Shown here one piece after another: positions 20,405 through 24,498 of a stretch of DNA of 24,498 nucleotides (the first letter of the stretch is position 1; each line of letters opens with the position of its first letter). The notes beneath the pieces are model-generated. The model made no database searches. It worked only from the letters and a program-made list of their open reading frames with translations, and was not told the DNA's origin. The stretch spans positions 1-24,498 of IMG/VR virus record IMGVR_UViG_3300021373_001301; one strand, 5' to 3'. The position numbers and the translations under genes are program-made. The DNA comes from a virus.

Positions 20405-21088
20405 ATGAGTAAAGTAGAAGAAATAAAAGCAAAACTAAAAGAGCAAGGTATTCGTTACTGGGCTAATGATAATATTAGCGAAGTACTCGAAGAAGGTGAC
20501 AAACAAGCACTTATCGAAGAGGCAATTCCTGCTTTTGAAAACGTATTGCAAAAACTGTTAATTGATACAGAAACAGATCCTAACAGTATGGATACTGCAA
20601 GACGTATGGCCAAAATGTACATTAATGAGATTATGGCTGGACGTTATGACAAGATGCCAAATCCAAGTGCATTTCCAAACTACATTGAAGGTGGTTATGA
20701 AGGTATGCTCGTGGTAAGGAGTGAACTTACAAGTTTATGTTCGCATCATCACCAAACTGTTAAAGGTGTAGCATACATTGGTATCATTGCAGGTCCGAAA
20801 CTTTTAGGTCTTAGTAAGTACACAAGGATCGCACAATGGTGTGCAACACGTGGAACATTGCAAGAAGAACTTAATGTTATGATTGCAAATGCAATACAAA
20901 AAGAAACAGGTAGTGAACACGTTGGTGTTTATGTACAAGCAACACATGGTTGTTGTGAGAACAGAGGTATTAAAGCACATAGTTCTTTAACACAGACTAC
21001 TGTATTACGTGGTGCATTTAAAGACGATCCAGCAACTAAAAAAGAGTTTATTGACAATGTTAAACTGCAACAACAGTTTGCTTGTTAG
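20405..21088 (+). CDS. folE: GTP cyclohydrolase I
   Basis: 227 residues. SLCSHHHQ gives zinc ligands C112 and H115, and ATHGCCENRGI gives C183. AYIGIIAGPKLLGLSKYTRI and RGTLQEELN are family signatures. FolE opens GTP to 7,8-dihydroneopterin triphosphate, the first step of both folate and 7-deazaguanine synthesis. Because queE follows nine bases after its stop and dpdA/yhhQ lie upstream, the deazaguanine role is favoured. It has its own consensus promoter and GGAG ribosome site. Length and motifs are complete, so it should be active. Confidence 0.96.
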   Translation: MSKVEEIKAKLKEQGIRYWANDNISEVLEEGDKQALIEEAIPAFENVLQKLLIDTETDPNSMDTARRMAKMYINEIMAGRYDKMPNPSAFPNYIEGGYEGMLVVRSELTSLCSHHHQTVKGVAYIGIIAGPKLLGLSKYTRIAQWCATRGTLQEELNVMIANAIQKETGSEHVGVYVQATHGCCENRGIKAHSSLTQTTVLRGAFKDDPATKKEFIDNVKLQQQFAC

Positions 21089-21097
21089 GAGGCTCAA

Positions 21098-21997
21098 ATG
21101 ACAACTGAGAAGAAGTATTACTACAGTGAAATATTTCACTCCATTCAAGGTGAAGGACACTATACAGGTGTTCCGACTGCTTGGATTAGATTCTTCTTGT
21201 GTAACTTGCAGTGTAGCGGCTTTGGTCAAATAGATCCAACTAATCCGGATACTTACGACCTGCCGTTCCTGGATTATGACGTAAGCCAAGTAAAGAGAGT
21301 TGAAGACTTACCTGTATGGGAAAAAGGTTGTGACTCTTCTTATACTTGGGCAAAGAAGTACAAACACTTAATGGGGCAAGAAACTCCTACTGTATTAGCA
21401 AATAAGATTGTTGATATATTAAGAACAGAAAGTAATCCTGAAGGATTGTTTCTTCACCCTATGAGTAAACAAAGACAACACTTATGTTTTACTGGTGGTG
21501 AACCTTTAATGGTTACAGGACAGGCGGCAAGTGTTGGAATATATGAAGAACTTGAAAGACAAGGTAACTTGCCAAGTTCAATGACGTTTGAAACAAACGG
21601 TACACAAAAACTTAGAGATAACTTTAAGGATTGGGTAAACAGAATTGACGAAGAAGTATTCTTTAGTTGTAGTCCTAAATTGTTTACAGTTAGTGGTGAG
21701 CAATCTAAGAAAGCAATTATTCCAGAAGTAGTTGGCGAATATGCAGAACTATCTAAAGCAGGACAATTAAAGTTTGTTGTTGGTTCTGAACAAAGACAAT
21801 GGGATGAAATGGATTCTGTTATAGAGAAATTTAGAGCAGAAGGCGTTGAATGGCCTGTATGGGTTATGCCTGTAGGAGCCAGAGAAGAAGAACAAACTGC
21901 AACGGCAGGTGATGTTGCTAAGATGGCTTTTCAAAGAGGTTACAATGTGGCGGCAAGAGTACACGTTTATCTATTTGGAAATGCAATAGGTACTTAA
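21098..21997 (+). CDS. queE: 7-carboxy-7-deazaguanine synthase, radical SAM
   Basis: 299 residues. FHSIQGEGHYTGVPTAWIRF is the QueE opening. The iron-sulfur cysteines are C35 and C39 (LCNLQC), with the third apparently C78 in GCDSSYTW, so the usual C-X3-C-X2-C is stretched by an insert of about 36 residues. CFTGGEPL is the SAM-binding GGE motif. SCSPK and the C-terminal LFGN fit the family. QueE converts 6-carboxytetrahydropterin to CDG. It forms an operon with folE. Without queC in view, the end product could be CDG rather than preQ0. AGGAGG-like sequence (21088-21093) precedes the start. Confidence 0.92.
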   Translation: MTTEKKYYYSEIFHSIQGEGHYTGVPTAWIRFFLCNLQCSGFGQIDPTNPDTYDLPFLDYDVSQVKRVEDLPVWEKGCDSSYTWAKKYKHLMGQETPTVLANKIVDILRTESNPEGLFLHPMSKQRQHLCFTGGEPLMVTGQAASVGIYEELERQGNLPSSMTFETNGTQKLRDNFKDWVNRIDEEVFFSCSPKLFTVSGEQSKKAIIPEVVGEYAELSKAGQLKFVVGSEQRQWDEMDSVIEKFRAEGVEWPVWVMPVGAREEEQTATAGDVAKMAFQRGYNVAARVHVYLFGNAIGT

Positions 21998-21998
21998 T

Positions 21999-22187
21999 AT
22001 GTTTGACTTTTTTAAGAAATTGTTTAGGAAGAAGGAAGTATGGAAAGATGATGGTGAGATACACTTACACTCAGACTCCATGTATCCATATTCCGATATG
22101 CATAAAATACGTAAAGAGGCAGAGAAAAAAGAGAAACCTAAAAACAAGCAACTTGACGAAGATGCTATAAGAAAGGCAGGATGGTAA
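21999..22187 (+). CDS. Small charged protein with amphipathic N terminus, unknown
   Basis: 62 residues. MFDFFKKLFRKKEVW is a short amphipathic basic helix that could lie on a membrane. The rest is charged and probably disordered. It follows queE by one base and precedes the next start by one base, so it is part of the same transcript. No family is recognised. Confidence 0.6.
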   Translation: MFDFFKKLFRKKEVWKDDGEIHLHSDSMYPYSDMHKIRKEAEKKEKPKNKQLDEDAIRKAGW

Positions 22188-22188
22188 T

Positions 22189-22557
22189 ATGTTAGATAAA
22201 ATGAAAGATATGTTGGGTATGAAAAAGACCCCAAAAGGAGAGATGTCGCATAGAGATCTTATGTTAAAAGAAAAAGAAGCGGCAACTAAGGCTAAGAAAC
22301 CTTGGGTTGGCGTACTTGATACACAAGTAAACAAAGATAATATTAGAAATGGTTTCTTTGAACTTGATTGGAATAACGAGTTTATTGAGCAACTGCTTGA
22401 TGCTGGTTATAAAGGAGAATCAAATGAAGAGATTGTTGACCTGTGGTTTAAGGATCTTGCAAGGAATGTACTTGCTGAAGAAGGCATGGACACTACAAGA
22501 GGTGCAGGTTATATAAACACAACAAAAATAAGCGAAGATAAATCGGAGGTAAAATGA
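22189..22557 (+). CDS. Conserved hypothetical phage protein
   Basis: 122 residues. A basic helical N terminus (MLDKMKDMLGMKK) echoes that of the preceding gene. Then comes KPWVGVLDTQVNKDNIRNGF, a pattern I recall from conserved proteins of T4-like marine phages, and an acidic helical domain (FIEQLLDAGYKGES, IVDLWFKDLARNVL). Function unknown. GTAATATG places its start one base after the preceding stop, and it overlaps the 40-residue gene downstream by four bases (ATGA). Confidence 0.7.
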   Translation: MLDKMKDMLGMKKTPKGEMSHRDLMLKEKEAATKAKKPWVGVLDTQVNKDNIRNGFFELDWNNEFIEQLLDAGYKGESNEEIVDLWFKDLARNVLAEEGMDTTRGAGYINTTKISEDKSEVK

Positions 22558-22676
22558 TAATTGAATATTTAGATACCGCAATAATGATTGCTGGAGTATT
22601 TTTTCTATATAAAATTGCAAGAAATTTAAGAATGATACTAAAAGAAATGTGTCATATCGGAAAGAAAATTAAGTAA
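22554..22676 (+). CDS. 40-residue single-span membrane protein
   Basis: ATG 22554 has GGAGG (22545-22549) four bases upstream, overlaps the previous stop, and its TAA overlaps the next ATG at 22676, so it fills the gap exactly. Hydrophobic residues 8-22 (AIMIAGVFFLYKIA region) form one membrane segment. The C-terminal half is basic, predicting a cytoplasmic tail. The role is unknown; size and topology fit small lysis or membrane-modulating phage proteins, but nothing specific supports that. Confidence 0.6.
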   Translation: MIIEYLDTAIMIAGVFFLYKIARNLRMILKEMCHIGKKIK

Positions 22677-22894
22677 TGAGTACTGATGTATTAGGTTATA
22701 GTTCACATGATTGGCGTAAGAATACAGATGACGCCATTGTCATAGATGAAAAGAATATGAGTTATGCAAAGGTAAACGATTGTAAAGTAAGTTTCAAAAA
22801 TCCAAGAACACTTAAAAAAGAAGAAGTCGATATATCAAGACTAATAAGAGTTTTTGTTAATAATTTTGAAAGTCAAAAAAGGAGTGTAAAATGA
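22676..22894 (+). CDS. Small hypothetical protein
   Basis: 72 residues of mixed beta/alpha character: VLGYSSHDWRKNTDDAIVID, then KVSFKNPRTLKKEEVDISRL and a helical basic tail. No family is recognised. Its ends overlap both neighbours (TAATG at the start, ATGA at the end), supporting real translation within the operon. Confidence 0.6.
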   Translation: MSTDVLGYSSHDWRKNTDDAIVIDEKNMSYAKVNDCKVSFKNPRTLKKEEVDISRLIRVFVNNFESQKRSVK

Positions 22895-23619
22895 GTATTG
22901 TAAGAATTAAAAGTTTTCATCCATTAACGGAGTTTGCACCAAGTTGGAATATTCCTCTTTGGTTAACAAATTGGACTGACCATGAGCATGTAGATGCTAT
23001 TAAAAAATGGATAATTGATAATGAGAAAACTATCTTAGATTACGAATACACTAACACAGGTGGTACAGGTCTTGGCAAAGATCATATTACAACACGTTTT
23101 GGAAAGTACAATTTACTTTCACAGGACGATCCTGCATTTAATGAATTGCTAACGTTTTTAAGATATTCATATATTGAGTATGTGCAAACTGCACAACTTG
23201 AACTTAAAGACTTGCAGATTGTATGTTGGGCAAACATTCTTAAACAAGGTGAATCAATGGCTCCGCACTCACATGGTGCTCAACCAGATTCTTATTTGAG
23301 TGGTAATATGCATTTGGAAGATTATTCAACTGCAACATTCTACAGAAGTTGTTATGATCCTGAATCAAAACTTGGCTTACCAAATAAAAAAGGTGGCTGT
23401 GTAATGTTTCCAAGTAGTACACAACACTACACTGGAGAGCATGATTCAGCAGATCCAAGAGTTAGTGTAGCATTTGATTTAAGATTAACTGGATCATTCA
23501 ATCACGAAGAAATGAATGCTATTCCATTTATGAACAAAGAAGTGCTAACCAAAATACAAGAAAAGTATAAAGCACAAGCAGAAGCAAATAAACAGGTTGA
23601 CAACAGTAATAAAAAGTAG
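22891..23619 (+). CDS. 2OG-Fe(II) oxygenase, phage type
   Basis: 242 residues. APHSHGAQPDSYLSGNMHL holds the proximal His (H126 or H128) and D133. GGCVMFPSSTQHYTGEH holds the distal His (H179), and DPRVSVAFDL the 2-oxoglutarate Arg (R190). The order and the SYLSG strand fit the 2OG-FeII_Oxy_5-like family common in marine phages. The last 40 residues are a charged helix. The substrate is unknown. Together with the oxygenase at 17711 it is the second such enzyme in the window, and the two are not close paralogues. AGGAG precedes ATG 22891, and its 3' end carries the next promoter. Confidence 0.82.
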   Translation: MSIVRIKSFHPLTEFAPSWNIPLWLTNWTDHEHVDAIKKWIIDNEKTILDYEYTNTGGTGLGKDHITTRFGKYNLLSQDDPAFNELLTFLRYSYIEYVQTAQLELKDLQIVCWANILKQGESMAPHSHGAQPDSYLSGNMHLEDYSTATFYRSCYDPESKLGLPNKKGGCVMFPSSTQHYTGEHDSADPRVSVAFDLRLTGSFNHEEMNAIPFMNKEVLTKIQEKYKAQAEANKQVDNSNKK

Positions 23620-23625
23620 TATAAT
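23597..23625 (+). promoter_or_regulatory. Consensus sigma70 promoter for the FEN-type nuclease
   Basis: TTGACA (23597-23602), 17 bases, TATAAT (23620-23625) match consensus at all positions. The -35 lies in the end of the oxygenase gene. The start is expected near 23632, then AAGAGGA (23644-23650) and ATG 23658. Confidence 0.85.
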
Positions 23626-23657
23626 ATTATTATAATTTATTACAAGAGGACAACTTA

Positions 23658-24498
23658 ATGACATACATACTCGTCGATACTGCTAACACATTTTTTCGTG
23701 CAAGACACGTAATTCGTGGTAACCTTACAGATAAAGTTGGTATGGCTTTTCATATTACACTTGCTGGTGTAAGAAAGGCTTGGCAGGACTTTGACGGCAG
23801 TCATGTTGTATTTTGTTTAGAAGGTCGTAGTTGGCGTAAAGACTTTTATGAGCCGTACAAGCGAAATAGAAGTGATGCAAGAGCGGCGGCTACTCCACAA
23901 CAACAAGAAGAAGATGAAGTGTTCTGGGAAATGTTTGACGAGTTCAAAGATTTCGTAGGTAATAAAACTAATTGTTCTGTACTGCAACATCCTGAACTTG
24001 AAGCAGATGACTTGATTGCAGGTTGGGTACAAGCACACCCTAATGACAATCATGTTATTGTTTCAACTGATGGCGACTTTGCACAACTAATTGCACCTAA
24101 CGTAAAACAATACAATGGTATTCAAGACGTGACTATTACACATGAAGGTTACTTTGATAAGAAAGGTAATCGTGTTATAGATAAGAAAACTAAACAAGAA
24201 CGTCCTGCACCTAACCCGCAGTGGTTATTGTTTGAAAAGTGTATGCGTGGTGACACAAGTGATAATGTGTTCAGTGCATATCCAGGTGTAAGAGTAAAAG
24301 GTACAAAGAACAAGGTAGGCTTACAAGAGGCGTTTGCTGACAAAGACAGCAAAGGCTATAACTGGAATAACTTGATGTTGCAACGTTGGGTAGATCATAA
24401 TGGTGATGAACATAGAGTATTAGATGATTATACTCGTAACGTAACACTTTGTGATTTGTCTGCACAACCTGATAACATTAAAGGTATTATTGCAGATG
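23658..24498 (+). CDS. rnh: 5'-3' exonuclease, T4 RNase H/FEN-like, 3'-truncated by window
   Basis: 280 codons are visible and the frame is still open at the edge; T4 RNase H is 305 residues. YILVDTANTFFRARH gives the first acidic residue. FCLEGRSWRKDFYEPYKRNR is the flap/arch region with basic residues. LEADDLIAGW and STDGDFAQLI are the metal-binding acidic clusters, and MRGDTSDNVF the helix-turn Asp pair. The enzyme removes RNA primers and 5' flaps on the lagging strand, consistent with the replication genes upstream. It has a dedicated consensus promoter and a clear ribosome site. Confidence 0.92.
   Translation, partial: MTYILVDTANTFFRARHVIRGNLTDKVGMAFHITLAGVRKAWQDFDGSHVVFCLEGRSWRKDFYEPYKRNRSDARAAATPQQQEEDEVFWEMFDEFKDFVGNKTNCSVLQHPELEADDLIAGWVQAHPNDNHVIVSTDGDFAQLIAPNVKQYNGIQDVTITHEGYFDKKGNRVIDKKTKQERPAPNPQWLLFEKCMRGDTSDNVFSAYPGVRVKGTKNKVGLQEAFADKDSKGYNWNNLMLQRWVDHNGDEHRVLDDYTRNVTLCDLSAQPDNIKGIIAD

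Noticed and set aside
21051-21080. TTGACA at the end of folE, possible queE promoter
   Set aside because: No TATAAT-like box at the right distance; queE is better explained as co-transcribed with folE.
1-24498. Avoidance of GATC or GANTC sites as a sign of restriction pressure
   Set aside because: Both kinds of site are readily found by eye throughout the window; a proper count against expectation would be needed.
1-24498. tRNA genes, CRISPR arrays, insertion sequences
   Set aside because: No cloverleaf-like stretch, regularly spaced repeats, transposase or terminal inverted repeats were recognised; coding sequence fills almost all of the window.

Overview
The window is a gene-dense piece of an AT-rich T4-like myovirus genome. 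The likely setting is a marine virus of a low-GC host: a pelagiphage or a relative of the T4-like cyanophages. Evidence for this is a T4-type replisome (family B DNA polymerase gp43, gp45-type sliding clamp, DexA-like exonuclease, DsbA-like late-transcription protein, start of a T4 RNase H/FEN-type nuclease). It is accompanied by the small auxiliary enzymes common in marine T4-like phages (2OG-Fe(II) oxygenases, cupin, HIT, SGNH, HAD, epimerase, FolE). Every supported gene is on the + strand, most abut or overlap by 1-11 bases, and there is no gene-free stretch over 100 bases. I see no tRNA, rRNA, CRISPR array, insertion sequence or integrase. Host assignment and family resemblances come from motif recognition, not from database searches.

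Layout. (1) 1-2722: probable late/structural genes. They are a 5'-truncated ParB-like-domain protein, a small Lys-rich Cys protein, an Ala/Gly/Lys-rich protein and a protein with a 19-residue tandem repeat. The last three begin with short peptides carrying an (I/L)-X-E motif like the cleavage sites of T4 internal head proteins. Two gene junctions share a nearly identical 20-base element with a TAAATA core. (2) 2793-5104: a conserved unknown, a DsbA-like protein behind a consensus promoter, two small membrane proteins, an unknown and a small HAD phosphatase. (3) 5152-11379: replication and repair. DNA polymerase sits behind a hairpin shaped like the T4 gp43 translational operator. Then come a DEDDh exonuclease, an acidic unknown, an MBD4-like DNA glycosylase, a small unknown, an NAD-dependent epimerase and the sliding clamp.

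(4) 11380-16933 and 20405-21997: a proposed 7-deazaguanine DNA-modification system. It comprises a TGT-fold DNA transglycosylase (DpdA-like), an unknown, a class III aminotransferase, a QueD-like protein, an unknown, a YhhQ-type queuosine-precursor transporter, a GT-B glycosyltransferase, and downstream FolE and QueE. FolE, the QueD-like protein and QueE would make the 7-deazaguanine core from GTP. YhhQ could import a precursor. DpdA would swap it for guanine in DNA. The aminotransferase and glycosyltransferase are candidates for further decoration. No queC is visible here.

(5) 16923-20307: a run of small enzymes (cupin, 2OG oxygenase, phosphoribosyltransferase, HIT protein, SGNH-like hydrolase) and unknowns. 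(6) 21999-24498: small unknowns including a 40-residue membrane protein, a second 2OG oxygenase, and the 5' part of a FEN-type nuclease gene.

Five sites match TTGAC(A/T)-17 nt-TATAAT, ahead of dsbA, the clamp, the QueD-like gene, folE and the FEN-type nuclease. They look like host-sigma70 early promoters. The promoter at the QueD-like gene has its -10 box directly against the start codon, which predicts a leaderless transcript.
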